Assembly (NCBI GenBank): GCA_947631965.1
Contig: CANRNL010000014.1
Coordinates: 1 to 63,437, forward strand
Direction of reading: 5' to 3'
Origin: an uncultured Clostridia bacterium
GTDB taxonomy: Bacteria > Bacillota > Clostridia > Monoglobales > Monoglobaceae
Length of the DNA: 63,437 bases
How positions within the stretch are numbered: the first letter of the stretch is position 1; each line of letters opens with the position of its first letter. The notes beneath the pieces were generated by a model. The model saw only the letters and a list, made by a program, of their open reading frames with translations. It did not search any database and was not told the origin of the DNA. Both the position numbers and the translations under genes were made by a program. Below are positions 25,673 to 34,840 of the stretch, in pieces.

Positions 25673-25894
25673 TTACTCAACCTCAATCATTTCGGCGTCC
25701 GCCTTGCGAAGCGAAAGCTCATAACCGCGCACGTTTACCTCAACGGGGTCTCCGAGCGGCGCGACCTTGCGTATATGTACCTCAACGCCCTTGGTAATGC
25801 CCATATCCATAATCCTGCGCTTTACCGCGCCTTCGCCGTGCAGCTTTACGACCTTTACGGTGTCGCCCACCTTTGCCTGTCTGAGTGTTTTCAT
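25673..25894 (-). CDS. feoA: FeoA family SH3-like protein (first before feoB)
   Basis: A 73-residue small SH3-barrel protein that supports FeoB-dependent Fe(II) uptake. It has K-V-V-K-L-H-G-E-G near residues 16-24, R-R-I-M-D-M-G-I-x-x-G in the middle and the usual V-E-V-N-V-R-G-Y-E-L-S-L-R ending. It lies 85 bases upstream of feoB and 40 downstream of the other feoA. A strong AAAGGAGGAG site precedes the ATG. Confidence 0.93.
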   Translation of the reverse strand: MKTLRQAKVGDTVKVVKLHGEGAVKRRIMDMGITKGVEVHIRKVAPLGDPVEVNVRGYELSLRKADAEMIEVE

Positions 25895-25934
25895 AAATAC
25901 TCCTCCTTTAATATTACGATGATACAGCGAAAAA

Positions 25935-26147
25935 CTAAACCATAATTTTTTGCGCCATTTCGCGGCTTACCGCAATACGCGCATCCTTTACGTTTACTAT
26001 AACGTTTCCGCTTATTTCACTTATAATTTTCACACTTCCGCCCACGACAAAGCCGAGGTTCTCCAAATGGCGTTTGACCTCCGCGCTGCCGCCTATTTTC
26101 TTTATTATGTTTTCTTCGCCTATATTGGCAAATATCAATGGCATCAT
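25935..26147 (-). CDS. feoA: FeoA family SH3-like protein (promoter proximal)
   Basis: A 70-residue FeoA homologue with G-G-S-A-E-V-K-R-H-L-E-N-L-G-F and G-N-V-I-V-N-V-K-D-A-R-I-A-V-S-R. It is the first gene of the feo operon, directly downstream of the palindromic operator and consensus promoter. The two FeoA proteins differ markedly, so they are probably not a recent duplication. AAGGAGT precedes the ATG. Confidence 0.92.
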   Translation of the reverse strand: MMPLIFANIGEENIIKKIGGSAEVKRHLENLGFVVGGSVKIISEISGNVIVNVKDARIAVSREMAQKIMV

Positions 26148-26192
26148 AATTTACTCCTTATCGCATTTTGTATTGTATAAACTCAGTCCAAA

Positions 26193-26279
26193 TTAGCAAA
26201 AGCTAACTGTTAACCAAAAATTATCGGTTAGCACTTGCTAACCTTTTTTAATTATATATTCGTTTTATGCCTTTGTCAA
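26193..26279 (-). promoter_or_regulatory. feo promoter with iron-regulator-like palindromic operators
   Basis: On the minus strand TTGACA (26279-26274) and TATAAT (26256-26251) have a 17-base spacer, a perfect consensus promoter. Right at the expected start of transcription is the perfect palindrome GGTTAGCACTTGCTAACC (26226-26243). A second palindrome, TTAGC-AAAA-GCTAA, lies at 26193-26206. The TTAGG/TTAGC-type arms recall DtxR/MntR-family operators rather than a classical Fur box. Confidence 0.75.
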
Positions 26280-26373
26280 TACAAATTTTACATATTTTTC
26301 GAATAAATCCATTTTTCGTCATAGTGCAGTAATAAGTTAATTTAGGCTAACTGTATATTTGTGAATTTTAACA

Positions 26374-26408
26374 AAAAAAACGAAGCGCTGTGCATACGCT
26401 TCGTTTTT
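26374..26408 (-). terminator. Terminator after the 26423-26803 gene
   Basis: AAAACGAAGCG and CGCTTCGTTTT form an 11-bp stem with a 9-base loop. A and T runs on the two sides allow termination in either direction. Confidence 0.85.
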
Positions 26409-26422
26409 CTGAAATATTTATT

Positions 26423-26803
26423 TTATGTAACGTTTGTCTCATAATCTACGCATACAGAATTTGACAAAATAATAATCAGCCACCGAAAATCCATCACATC
26501 TTCGCCTATATAATAAACCAATGAATTTTCCAAATCATATTCTTTGTTCATTATTTTACCGGAAAACACGCCTTCTCTTTCTTTTTCGCTTTCGCCGAGC
26601 ATTTCAACAATTTCGCTTTCGGTTTTCCCGATAATCTCTTGATTTTTTAATAAATCATCAACCATTGACGAGCGGTCAACGGATTGGGTTTTCCATTTCT
26701 CGCTTGTGAACGTATGCGTATATTTATAATGTGCAACCAAAATCAGCACCGCAATAATCGCTATGCTTAAAATAGCGGCATTTTTTATTATTGATTTTCT
26801 CAT
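26423..26803 (-). CDS. Membrane-anchored small protein with SmpA/BamE-like fold (hypothetical)
   Basis: A 126-residue protein with one N-terminal membrane helix (about 8-25) and an outside-facing domain. The stretch L-L-K-N-Q-E-I-I-G-K-T-E-S-E-I-V-E-M-L-G is the helix-turn pattern of the SmpA/BamE-like two-helix, three-strand modules. L-V-Y-Y-I-G follows, the usual strand in Firmicutes hypothetical proteins of this sort. Function is unknown. It sits 20 bases after rpoD and may be read from the same transcript. Confidence 0.6.
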   Translation of the reverse strand: MRKSIIKNAAILSIAIIAVLILVAHYKYTHTFTSEKWKTQSVDRSSMVDDLLKNQEIIGKTESEIVEMLGESEKEREGVFSGKIMNKEYDLENSLVYYIGEDVMDFRWLIIILSNSVCVDYETNVT

Positions 26804-26823
26804 TTTAAAGTATTCTTAATTTA

Positions 26824-27915
26824 TTATTCGAGATAATCTTTCAGCTTTTTACTTCTGCTGGGGTGGCGCAGCTTTCTGAGCGCCTTCGCCTCAATCTGAC
26901 GTATACGCTCACGCGTAACATTGAACTCCCGTCCGACCTCTTCCAAGGTGCGGGCGCGTCCATCGTCAAGACCGAAGCGCAATCTCAAAACCTTTTCCTC
27001 CCGCGCGGTGAGTGTGTTAAGAACCTCGGAGAGCTGTTGTTTAAGCAAAGTAAATGTAGCGACGTCGGGCGGAGCGGGCGCGTCGTCATCTTGTATGAAA
27101 TCACCGAGGTGGCTGTCCTCCTCCTCGCCTATCGGAATTTCAAGAGACACGGGCTCCTGCGCGATTTTCATAATCTCGCCGACCTTGTCCACCGAAATAT
27201 TGAGTTCCGCCGCAATCTCTTCGGGCGTCGGGTCGCGTCCGAGGGTCTGCACAAGCTGACGCGTAACGCGTATCAGCTTATTTATTGTTTCGACCATATG
27301 AACAGGAATTCTTATTGTACGCGCTTGGTCGGCAATTGCGCGCGTTATAGCCTGCCTTATCCACCATGTCGCATAGGTGCTGAATTTGTAGCCCTTTGTG
27401 TAATCAAATTTTTCAACAGCCTTAATAAGACCGAGATTGCCCTCCTGAATCAAATCAAGGAAGAGCATACCGCGTCCCACATATCGCTTTGCAATGCTGA
27501 CAACCAGTCTCAGGTTCGCCTCCGCAAGCTTGCGCTTCGCCTCAGCGTCGCCCTCTGACATACGCCTTGCCAGCTCGGTTTCTTCCTCAACCGTAAGCAG
27601 GTCTACCTTTCCTATTTCTTTTAAGTACATACGCACAGGGTCGTCAACGCTGACTCCCTCGGGGACCGACATATCCTCAAGTTCATCCTCGGTAACGAGA
27701 TCCTCCTCTATTTCCTCAAGAGCAGTCTCCATATTTCCGTTAATTTCAATACCCTGCTTTTCAATATGTTCATACACGCTGTCGATTTGGTCCGGAGTCA
27801 TATCAAACTCATCGAGCTTCATCATAATATCCTGGAAGGATAAAACTCCGGTCTTTTTACCTTGTTCGATAAGCTTTTTGACAGCTGTTTTTCTGTCTTC
27901 ATTACTTGCCGCCAT
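26824..27915 (-). CDS. rpoD: Primary sigma factor RpoD (SigA)
   Basis: The 363-residue housekeeping sigma factor. It has region 1.1-like acidic sequence at the N-terminus, then [11 protein letters not shown] near residue 91. Region 2 reads [11 protein letters not shown][16 protein letters not shown]. Region 4 reads [22 protein letters not shown]. The promoters seen across this window (TTGACA-17-TATAAT) match its expected preference. It is the third gene of dgt-dnaG-rpoD, starting 2 bases after the dnaG stop. Confidence 0.97.
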   Translation of the reverse strand: MAASNEDRKTAVKKLIEQGKKTGVLSFQDIMMKLDEFDMTPDQIDSVYEHIEKQGIEINGNMETALEEIEEDLVTEDELEDMSVPEGVSVDDPVRMYLKEIGKVDLLTVEEETELARRMSEGDAEAKRKLAEANLRLVVSIAKRYVGRGMLFLDLIQEGNLGLIKAVEKFDYTKGYKFSTYATWWIRQAITRAIADQARTIRIPVHMVETINKLIRVTRQLVQTLGRDPTPEEIAAELNISVDKVGEIMKIAQEPVSLEIPIGEEEDSHLGDFIQDDDAPAPPDVATFTLLKQQLSEVLNTLTAREEKVLRLRFGLDDGRARTLEEVGREFNVTRERIRQIEAKALRKLRHPSRSKKLKDYLE

Positions 27916-27917
27916 AA

Positions 27918-29681
27918 CTAAACGCCACCTTTCCTTTGTTTTAACACTTGTATTTCTTTTTCCAGCTCTTCAAGATTTCCGTCCGACACAAGCTCGTTTT
28001 GCCGCCTTTTATGTTTTGCTGCGACAATAATATCTATCGGCGTTTCCGCCGCGCGCAGCTTATTTGCCACATTTTTGTCATCCGCCAGTATAGATGCGAC
28101 GCTACCGACCTCGGCCGAGTCAAAACGGCTCAAAATATCGTTGAAGCTGAAAGTGTTTCCTTTGTTATATGTATCATAAATAATTTGCGCGATACGTCTG
28201 TGCAGGTCTACGGTAAAATCACTCGGTTGGATTTTGTCGGAAGCCGCCGCAAAAACGTTTTTTTCGGACATAAGGCTCAGCAACAGCCTTTCCGCATTTT
28301 GAAGTTTGAATTTTTCGGGAGACGCGCCGACCCGCGCTCCTTTTTCAACCTGACGAACTTCGCGTATTTTCTCGACGCTACTTTTGCGCCGCCTTACGTT
28401 TTCCACCTCCGCCATAACAGCCTCGGGAGAAACTCTCAGCTCTTCCGCAAGATGCTTTACGGTAAGCTCGGCTTCCACACGGCTTTTTATGTCAACTATG
28501 ACCTCCGCTGCCTCCTGCGTAAATTCGACCTTTTCCATATTATCATCAAGATTATATTGTTGCTTAATTTTGTCGATTTTATACTCTATGTAGGGCTTCG
28601 CCTGCTCTATAAGCACTCTGAACATATCCGCACCGTTCTTGTTTATAAACTCGTCAGGGTCCTTTCCGTCGTTTATTGTCAAGACGCGCGTTTTTATGTC
28701 GGCGTCAAGCAAAATCTTTCCGGCACGGTCTGCCGCCTTCTGCCCCGCTTCGTCCGAGTCGTAGCACAGCACCGCGTGAGTTGTATATTTTTTCAGGAGC
28801 CTCGCGTGTTCCTCGCCGAACGCCGTTCCGAGAGAGGCTACCGAATTTATAATTCCGCTTTGATAAAGCGAAATCACGTCCATATACCCCTCCATAATCA
28901 GTATTCTTCCCGAATCGTCATTTTTCGCAAAATTAAGTCCGAACAAATTCTGGCTCTTTTTAAAAATCAACGTTTCGGGAGAGTTAAGGTACTTCGGCTC
29001 GCCTTCGCCTATAACTCTGCCGCCGAAGCCTATTATGTTTCCGCGAACGTCTATAATCGGGAACATCACGCGGTTTCGGAATTTGTCGTAATACGAGCCG
29101 TTTTCACGCAAAACCGCAAGCCCCGCCTCGGCAAGCTCCTTTGGGGAATATCCCTGACCCGACATATATTCGAGCAGCCCGCCGCGAGAGTCAGGCGCAT
29201 ATCCCAGACCGAATTTTTTTATCGTTTTTGGAAGTATGTTCCTGTTTTTAAAGTAATTCAATCCGGCTTTTCCTTTTTCCGACCTCAAAGTGTCGAAAAA
29301 AAATCTCGCGGCTATCTTATTGATTTCATACATACGCTTCTTTTTGTCGTGCTTTGCCGCAGACTGCCCGCTTGGGCTTCTCGTGTCCGGAAACGGAACG
29401 TTCGCCCGCTCGGCAAGGAGTTTAAGCGCGTCCATAAAGTCAAGCCCCTCTTTTGCCATAACGAAGTGAATAGCGTTGCCTCCCGCGCCGCAGCCGAAGC
29501 AATGAAACAACTGCTTGTCCGGTGAAATTGAAAACGAGGGCGTTTTTTTGTCGTTATGAAGAGGACAAAGACATTGAAAACGATTTCCTACACGTTTCAG
29601 CTTCGCGTACGGCGAAACCAAGTCCACTATATCGGTTTTTTCAAGCACCTCGTCAATAAAGTCCTGAAAATCACCCGCCAT
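27918..29681 (-). CDS. dnaG: DNA primase DnaG
   Basis: Makes RNA primers for replication. I set the start at the ATG at 29681 (M-A-G-D-F-Q-D-F-I), preceded by AGGAGA, giving 587 residues; a longer frame has an unconserved leader. The zinc-binding domain has C-P-L-H and C-F-G-C-G-A-G-G-N (about residues 38-66). The TOPRIM core has [24 protein letters not shown] and the C-Y-D-S-D-E-A-G-Q motif. The C-terminal helicase-binding domain follows from about 440. It is co-transcribed with dgt and rpoD. Confidence 0.96.
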   Translation of the reverse strand: MAGDFQDFIDEVLEKTDIVDLVSPYAKLKRVGNRFQCLCPLHNDKKTPSFSISPDKQLFHCFGCGAGGNAIHFVMAKEGLDFMDALKLLAERANVPFPDTRSPSGQSAAKHDKKKRMYEINKIAARFFFDTLRSEKGKAGLNYFKNRNILPKTIKKFGLGYAPDSRGGLLEYMSGQGYSPKELAEAGLAVLRENGSYYDKFRNRVMFPIIDVRGNIIGFGGRVIGEGEPKYLNSPETLIFKKSQNLFGLNFAKNDDSGRILIMEGYMDVISLYQSGIINSVASLGTAFGEEHARLLKKYTTHAVLCYDSDEAGQKAADRAGKILLDADIKTRVLTINDGKDPDEFINKNGADMFRVLIEQAKPYIEYKIDKIKQQYNLDDNMEKVEFTQEAAEVIVDIKSRVEAELTVKHLAEELRVSPEAVMAEVENVRRRKSSVEKIREVRQVEKGARVGASPEKFKLQNAERLLLSLMSEKNVFAAASDKIQPSDFTVDLHRRIAQIIYDTYNKGNTFSFNDILSRFDSAEVGSVASILADDKNVANKLRAAETPIDIIVAAKHKRRQNELVSDGNLEELEKEIQVLKQRKGGV

Positions 29682-29721
29682 AAAAATATCTCCTATCCAA
29701 TCATTCTGATTATCGCTTAAT

Positions 29722-30741
29722 CTATCTGTTCCAGAACTCCGGCACAAATAAATTATCGTATTTTGCGACCGCGTACCTGTCGGTCATTCCCGCAATGTAG
29801 TCCTTGATTATAATATGTAAATCGCGGGTATTGCTGAGCATTCGCACATTCTCGGGTATCAGTTCCGGCTGTTCAAAAAAGCGGTCATAAAGGCTGTGAA
29901 TAACTCCAAATGCCTTTTCCTCCTCGGTCTTTGCCACAGAGCCGACGTAGACGCGCTCGAACAGGTATTCCCGAAGTCCCATCATAGCGCGGTAAACGTC
30001 ATCTTCCATCATAATGTCGGGTTTTCCGTCGCTCGCCTTTATAACGCTCATAATCATAGTGTTGATTCTCTGAGAATGTCTGCCGCCCAAAATATCGGAA
30101 AATTTATCCGGAATATCGTCTGCGGTAATAACTCCGCCGCGCACCGCGTCGTCAATATCGTGGCTGACATAAGCAATTTTGTCGGAAAGAGCAACCACTC
30201 TGCCCTCTAAAGTAGAGGCGCGGTTGCCGCCAGTGTGGCAAACTATTCCCTCGCGCACCTCGTATGTAAGGTTAAGACCGCCCTTTCGCTCAAGAACATC
30301 GACCACGCGCAAGCTGTGTTCGTTATGTCTGAACCCGTGCGGACAAATTTGATTGAGCGCACGCTCCCCCTCGTGCCCGAACGGGGTGTGACCCAAATCG
30401 TGAGCAAGCGCGACGGCTTCGGTCAGATCCTCGTTTAAGCCGAGCGCACGCGAGATAGTACGCGCAATCTGAGCGACCTCCAGGGTGTGCGTGAGGCGTG
30501 TTCGGTAGTGGTCGCCTTCGGGAGCCAAAAACACCTGAGTTTTATGCTTTAGCCGCCTGAAAGCCTTTGAATGTATGATTCTGTCGCGGTCACGCTGATA
30601 TTCGGTGCGTATATCGCACTTTTCCTCTTCGCGCTGCCGTCCGCGCGTTGCGGCGCTGAGAGCGGCATATTTGGAGAGAAAGCTTTTCTCGCGCATTTCG
30701 ATTGTTTCACGAAGTACCACAAATATCGCCGCCTTTTTCAT
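29722..30741 (-). CDS. dgt: Deoxyguanosinetriphosphate triphosphohydrolase-like HD protein
   Basis: Hydrolyses dNTPs to deoxynucleosides and triphosphate, adjusting nucleotide pools. The HD motif reads A-L-A-H-D-L-G-H-T-P-F-G-H-E-G-E, preceded by R-D-R-D-R-I-I-H-S-K-A-F-R-R-L-K-H-K-T-Q. The start is uncertain. The conserved part begins about L-R-E-T-I-E, so the ATG at 30741 or a GTG at 30723 fits the family best. A farther ATG at 30774 has AGAGG 13 bases upstream. It heads a dgt-dnaG-rpoD transcript, a common clostridial order. Confidence 0.9.
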   Translation of the reverse strand: MKKAAIFVVLRETIEMREKSFLSKYAALSAATRGRQREEEKCDIRTEYQRDRDRIIHSKAFRRLKHKTQVFLAPEGDHYRTRLTHTLEVAQIARTISRALGLNEDLTEAVALAHDLGHTPFGHEGERALNQICPHGFRHNEHSLRVVDVLERKGGLNLTYEVREGIVCHTGGNRASTLEGRVVALSDKIAYVSHDIDDAVRGGVITADDIPDKFSDILGGRHSQRINTMIMSVIKASDGKPDIMMEDDVYRAMMGLREYLFERVYVGSVAKTEEEKAFGVIHSLYDRFFEQPELIPENVRMLSNTRDLHIIIKDYIAGMTDRYAVAKYDNLFVPEFWNR

Positions 30742-30808
30742 ATATTTTTTCACGATATTATAATAATTCTGCATTTATTTCAAATTTCCTCTTTATTTTT
30801 CAATATAT

Positions 30809-30837
30809 TTGCATTTTAAACCATATTATGGTATATT
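30809..30837 (+). promoter_or_regulatory. Promoter of trmK-nif3
   Basis: TTGCAT (30809-30814) and TATATT (30832-30837) are spaced by 17 bases, 28 bases before the trmK ATG. The divergent dgt start lies just upstream. Confidence 0.55.
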
Positions 30838-30865
30838 TATTACAATAAAATAAAAGGGTAAATTT

Positions 30866-31579
30866 ATGAAACTTACAAAATTATCGGAACGACTTCAAAA
30901 AATTGCGGATTTAATACCGCGCGGAGCGCGTCTTGCGGATATAGGCACCGACCACGCGTATATTCCCGCATATCTCGCTCAAAACGGCTCCATAGAGTAC
31001 GCCGTTGCCTCCGACGTTATCGAAGGTCCGCTTAAACACGCGAGAAATACGGTTCGCGAAACGCATACCGAAGGCATTGTTAACATACGGCTCGGGAACG
31101 GACTTAAAACCGTCTCGGCGGGCGAGGTGAACGCCGTCGTGATTGCGGGTATGGGCGGAATTTTAATTTCCGAAATTTTAAGCGGCGCGCCCGACGTGCT
31201 TGAAAGATGCGGCACCGTTCTGCTCCAGCCTATGACGGGTATATACGAGCTTAGGAAATACCTGCGCGGCAAATTTACGATTGTAAAGGAATGTATTGCA
31301 AAGGAAAACGAAAAACTGTATCTTATTCTTTCGGTAAGGTACGGAGCGGACGCCTGCGAGGCAACCGACGAGGCGTATCTGTATGTCGGGAAATACCTGT
31401 TTGACCACCGTCCCGAACACTTTAATGAATACTTTGAAAAAATAATAGGTCAGCTTGAAAAAAAGTCAGACGGGTTAAGGCGGTCGCGCGGAAATGCGAA
31501 TGAAAAAATCGAGGAGCTTGAAGCTCTTTTGAATGATTTATGTAAACTATATAATAATGGGGGAATGAAAAATGCTTAA
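30866..31579 (+). CDS. trmK: tRNA (adenine22-N1)-methyltransferase TrmK
   Basis: A 237-residue SAM-dependent methyltransferase that makes m1A at position 22 of tRNAs. Motifs are L-A-D-I-G-T-D-H-A-Y-I-P near residues 24-35 (SAM loop), A-S-D-V, R-L-G-N-G-L and V-I-A-G-M-G-G. The C-terminal third is coiled-coil-like. As in many Firmicutes it lies beside rpoD-dnaG and is followed by the Nif3-like gene, here with an 8-base overlap. Confidence 0.93.
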   Translation: MKLTKLSERLQKIADLIPRGARLADIGTDHAYIPAYLAQNGSIEYAVASDVIEGPLKHARNTVRETHTEGIVNIRLGNGLKTVSAGEVNAVVIAGMGGILISEILSGAPDVLERCGTVLLQPMTGIYELRKYLRGKFTIVKECIAKENEKLYLILSVRYGADACEATDEAYLYVGKYLFDHRPEHFNEYFEKIIGQLEKKSDGLRRSRGNANEKIEELEALLNDLCKLYNNGGMKNA

Positions 31580-32366
31580 AGTCAGCGACATAACCGCGGA
31601 GCTTGAACGGCTTGCGCCGCGCTCTCTTGCGGAAAAATGGGACAACGTGGGTCTTATGGTCGGAAGTTTTAACAAGCAGGTAAAAAATATTTTTGTGTGT
31701 CTTGACATCACGAGTGAAAACGTTGAGCAGGCGGCGGCGTTCGGCGCGGATTTGATAATCTCGCACCATCCGCTCATATTTCATCCGCTAAGGCGCGTGG
31801 TTGAGGAGGACGTTATCGGCGGCATAGTAAACGCGCTTATAAAGAATGACATTTCGGCTTACAGTATGCACACAAATTTTGATAACGCCGACGGCGGAAT
31901 GAATGATATTTTAGCCGAGAAGCTGGGTCTTTGCGAAATACGCCGCTTCACAGATAAAGAGTGCGTGGATGAACTGGGCGAGCCCTTTGAAAACTGCGGC
32001 AGGGTCGGAAAGCTCCCATACTCTATGCGGCTGGAGGACTTCGTAAACAAAGTACAAAACACGCTAAGCTGCAGCTCGATAAAGTACAGGGGAGACGGTA
32101 GCGACGTTGTCCGCACTGTTGCGGTGGCAAGCGGAAGCGGCGGCGATTTCCTTTATGCCGCATACCACTCGGACGCTGACGTATTCGTTACAGCCGACGT
32201 AAAGCACGACTGCGTACAGCGCGCTCAGGAGCTTGGAATGAATTTAATTGACGCGGGACACTTTGAGACCGAAAATATCATATGCGAATTTCTGCACAGA
32301 TTTTTAACCGAGCGTTTTTCGGATATAAACGTCAAAATTTCAGGCGCAATACCCTACTTTGGATAA
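31572..32366 (+). CDS. Nif3-like dinuclear metal-centre protein (YqfO/DUF34)
   Basis: A 264-residue member of the NIF3 family, hexameric proteins with a two-metal site and no firmly settled activity; GTP cyclohydrolase-1 type 2 is a common but doubtful label. Metal motifs visible are I-S-H-H-P near residues 64-68, H-T-N-F-D-N-A near 97-103, and D-A-G-H-F-E near the C-terminus. It is the short form without the PII-like insertion. The start overlaps trmK; GGGGG before the ATG supports it. Confidence 0.9.
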   Translation: MLKVSDITAELERLAPRSLAEKWDNVGLMVGSFNKQVKNIFVCLDITSENVEQAAAFGADLIISHHPLIFHPLRRVVEEDVIGGIVNALIKNDISAYSMHTNFDNADGGMNDILAEKLGLCEIRRFTDKECVDELGEPFENCGRVGKLPYSMRLEDFVNKVQNTLSCSSIKYRGDGSDVVRTVAVASGSGGDFLYAAYHSDADVFVTADVKHDCVQRAQELGMNLIDAGHFETENIICEFLHRFLTERFSDINVKISGAIPYFG

Positions 32367-32374
32367 AAAACGAC

Positions 32375-32410
32375 AAAAAATACAGGCTCAATTTGAGCCT
32401 GTATTTTTTT
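32375..32410. terminator. Bidirectional terminator between nif3 and the SLH genes
   Basis: AAAAAATACAGGCTC and GAGCCTGTATTTTTT form a perfect 15-bp stem around AATTT, with A and T runs on the two sides serving converging transcripts. Confidence 0.92.
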
Positions 32411-32418
32411 GTTTCTTA

Positions 32419-34683
32419 TTACTCTCCGAATACGGTTGACGGAGCGGCGGAATTGGGTGCCTCGATGTCCGCAACAGTCTTGTCGGCTTGGTTCTCCATA
32501 TAGATGAGGTGGTTCTCGTCTGTGGGAAGCTGACCTAAGATGTAGCAGAATACCAGAGCTTTCGCCGCTTTGGCTCTTGTTACTTCGGTCTTAGGCTGAA
32601 TCTTCGTACCGTTCTTCATATCGCCTCTCACGATACCCTCCTCGGTTCTCATAAGACCGAGATTATACGCCTGTTTTACCTTTGCATAAAGGGCAGTGTT
32701 GACGCTGTCTGTATCGGTCAGCGCACTCCAGCCCGTGAGCGGCAGATATGTTCCGCCGTTATAGGTAATATTCGGGTCATAGTTCGGGTCATCGGGCGAA
32801 AGCACTCCGCCCTTCTGGTTCATATAAACCTTAGCATTGGTTATCCATTTGCCGTTTGCCGCGTTTGCCTTTGTATAAGCGTCATAGAGTATAGCACCCA
32901 TAGCCTCACGAGTAAGTGCCGCGTCGGTCGGCACTGTTGTAGCGTTAACAATGTCCGGCTCTTTATCAAAGTTTGCCGAAACAGGTTCCAAAGCGTTCAT
33001 ACCCTCGCTCGTAAGCTCATCATATGTTTTGTTGTAATTGCTCAACGAATTTTCGGGAAGTCCGAATACCGTTTCAACGCCTCGCGCAAACTCTCCTACC
33101 GTGATTGTCTGAGTGGGCTTGAATTTGTTCTCATTATCCTTGTGAAGTGCGCCTATCTGCAAAGCCTTTTCGATAGCTGTCCTGTAATAGTAATTATCTT
33201 TAGCCTGCTTCACCGCGCCCGGGACAACGTCAACCGCGCTTACGTCGCTTGCCAGCTCGGGAAATACCGCCGACCAGTCACCGCTCTCAGCCGCCGTCTT
33301 AACGCTGCTCGGCATATAAGAAACCAGCTTTTTCATAATAGCCTTGTCGCTGTATATATCGGTCGGAGCAACGCTCTGGTCATAGATGCTCTGTAGCATT
33401 ATGCGGCACCACTGCTTAGCCGCCGACTCTTTGAAATGCGTACCGTCGCCCTTTGTGCCGTTCACGCTGTTCTCCGCCGGAGTTTCGCCCGCTTCATATT
33501 TGTTGTAAATATAAAATACCTCGTCCGGCTCCAGCTTGTCAATATACTTTTTTGCGCCGACGTAAAGCTCTATAAGCCCAACGTCGGGGTCTGACTGAGC
33601 TTTTTTCCGCATAAGAGCGGGGGAGTCGGGGTTAAAGCCGTTGGGCTTACTGCTGTTTTCAACATACTTTCCGCCGACCGTTCTCGGCATAGCCGTAACA
33701 AGCACGGGGATCATACCGCGCGCTTTAATCATCTTCACATACATATCGAGCCATCTCTGATAGCTTGTGTTGTTTTGTGCGAGAGTTCCGTCCTTTATTC
33801 CCGAACCTCTCGAAAACCTGTTGTTGCTAAGCGTTTCGTCGTTGTGCGCCGAGTGGATAAACACAAAGTCGCCCGCCTTGCCCCGCACTAGAGGCTCCGC
33901 AGTCCTTCCGTCGTTGTAATTGCCCTTCATGGCACGTCCGCCCATAGAATAATTTATCACGTTGACCTTATCGGCGTCAAAATACTTATAAAGCGTCTGC
34001 CCCCAGGAGCTGAGGACTTCGTTAAACGAGTATGTCTTTTGCGTTGAGTCGCCCAGAATATGAATTGTGGGCTTGTCGCCAGCGGGATTTACCGCAAGAG
34101 GCGTAATCTTTATGTATTTAACGCCTACCGTCTGAGCCGCGTCCTTTGTGGGCAGCTTGTTCGGCTCAATCTCTATCTCAATAAAGTCCTCGCCGGTTGC
34201 AAAGTCATAAGACCAAACATTTCCATTCTGTATAGCCGAAACGGTTCTCGGCACGTTGCCGCAGTTATCCCAAGTGCTTGTACCTGTCAGTTTGCTCGCC
34301 TGCATACCGTTCGGAGCGACAGTCGTATTTGAAGCGTCGACAACCCCAACTTCAAGATGATACGCCCCGGGTGCGCCCGTGTCGTATCTGTAAATAAGAC
34401 CGCCGTAGTTATAGTCGTCGCCGTCGTCGCTGTTGCTCTTGTTATAAAGATATGAGCCGTTACTTTCGGTAACGCTTGCACCGCTTGGGGATATAGTTAT
34501 ACTTGCAACCGAAGCAACCTTCCTGTTATGTCCGCTTGCACGAATTGCGCCGGACTCGGATACAAAGCCCTGACCCGCCACTTTGCTGTATACGGGTACG
34601 GCAGCCATTTTTGTAAAATCGACCGAAATCGTACCGCGCGGCGTAGTGTGAGAGATTTTAGTGTTGTATTTGTTAAACTTCAT
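32419..34683 (-). CDS. Rhamnogalacturonan acetylesterase-like SGNH protein with SLH repeats, lacking a signal peptide
   Basis: A 754-residue paralogue of the last part of the large upstream protein. Order: an all-beta carbohydrate-binding-like module beginning T-I-S-V-D-F-T-K-M; an SGNH hydrolase with G-D-S-T-Q-K-T near 210, G-G-R near 245, H-N-D-E near 282 and the D-G-T-H-F catalytic end near 414; then SLH-type repeats ending T-R-A-K-A-A-K-A. The hydrolase would remove acetyl groups from rhamnogalacturonan. No secretion signal is found from the ATG at 34683 or from an upstream frame reaching 34800 that starts inside a hairpin. Either it is not exported or it is a 5'-truncated copy. Confidence 0.75.
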   Translation of the reverse strand: MKFNKYNTKISHTTPRGTISVDFTKMAAVPVYSKVAGQGFVSESGAIRASGHNRKVASVASITISPSGASVTESNGSYLYNKSNSDDGDDYNYGGLIYRYDTGAPGAYHLEVGVVDASNTTVAPNGMQASKLTGTSTWDNCGNVPRTVSAIQNGNVWSYDFATGEDFIEIEIEPNKLPTKDAAQTVGVKYIKITPLAVNPAGDKPTIHILGDSTQKTYSFNEVLSSWGQTLYKYFDADKVNVINYSMGGRAMKGNYNDGRTAEPLVRGKAGDFVFIHSAHNDETLSNNRFSRGSGIKDGTLAQNNTSYQRWLDMYVKMIKARGMIPVLVTAMPRTVGGKYVENSSKPNGFNPDSPALMRKKAQSDPDVGLIELYVGAKKYIDKLEPDEVFYIYNKYEAGETPAENSVNGTKGDGTHFKESAAKQWCRIMLQSIYDQSVAPTDIYSDKAIMKKLVSYMPSSVKTAAESGDWSAVFPELASDVSAVDVVPGAVKQAKDNYYYRTAIEKALQIGALHKDNENKFKPTQTITVGEFARGVETVFGLPENSLSNYNKTYDELTSEGMNALEPVSANFDKEPDIVNATTVPTDAALTREAMGAILYDAYTKANAANGKWITNAKVYMNQKGGVLSPDDPNYDPNITYNGGTYLPLTGWSALTDTDSVNTALYAKVKQAYNLGLMRTEEGIVRGDMKNGTKIQPKTEVTRAKAAKALVFCYILGQLPTDENHLIYMENQADKTVADIEAPNSAAPSTVFGE

Positions 34684-34767
34684 ACCGAAAGATTGCTCCC
34701 CGTTGCATATGATTTCTTGTAATTTTATAAGAGAATACGGGAATGAGCGAAAGCGTCGCAATTGCCG

Positions 34768-34798
34768 CAAGGTGCAAAGCAAACGCTTTGCACCTTGC
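34768..34798. other. Inverted repeat between the two SLH genes
   Basis: The AAGGTGCAAAGC and GCTTTGCACCTT arms form a strong hairpin about 45 bases after the stop of the long gene. There is no T-run on the minus strand, so it may be an attenuator or mRNA stabiliser rather than a simple terminator. Confidence 0.55.
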
Positions 34799-34840
34799 AT
34801 TTAATTCATTCCCTTAATTCATTCTAAATAGCCAATTTTG

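Noticed and set aside
27948-29525. 525-codon open frame on the plus strand
   Set aside because: It lies antisense to dnaG. It has no ribosome site and its translation has no recognisable domains.
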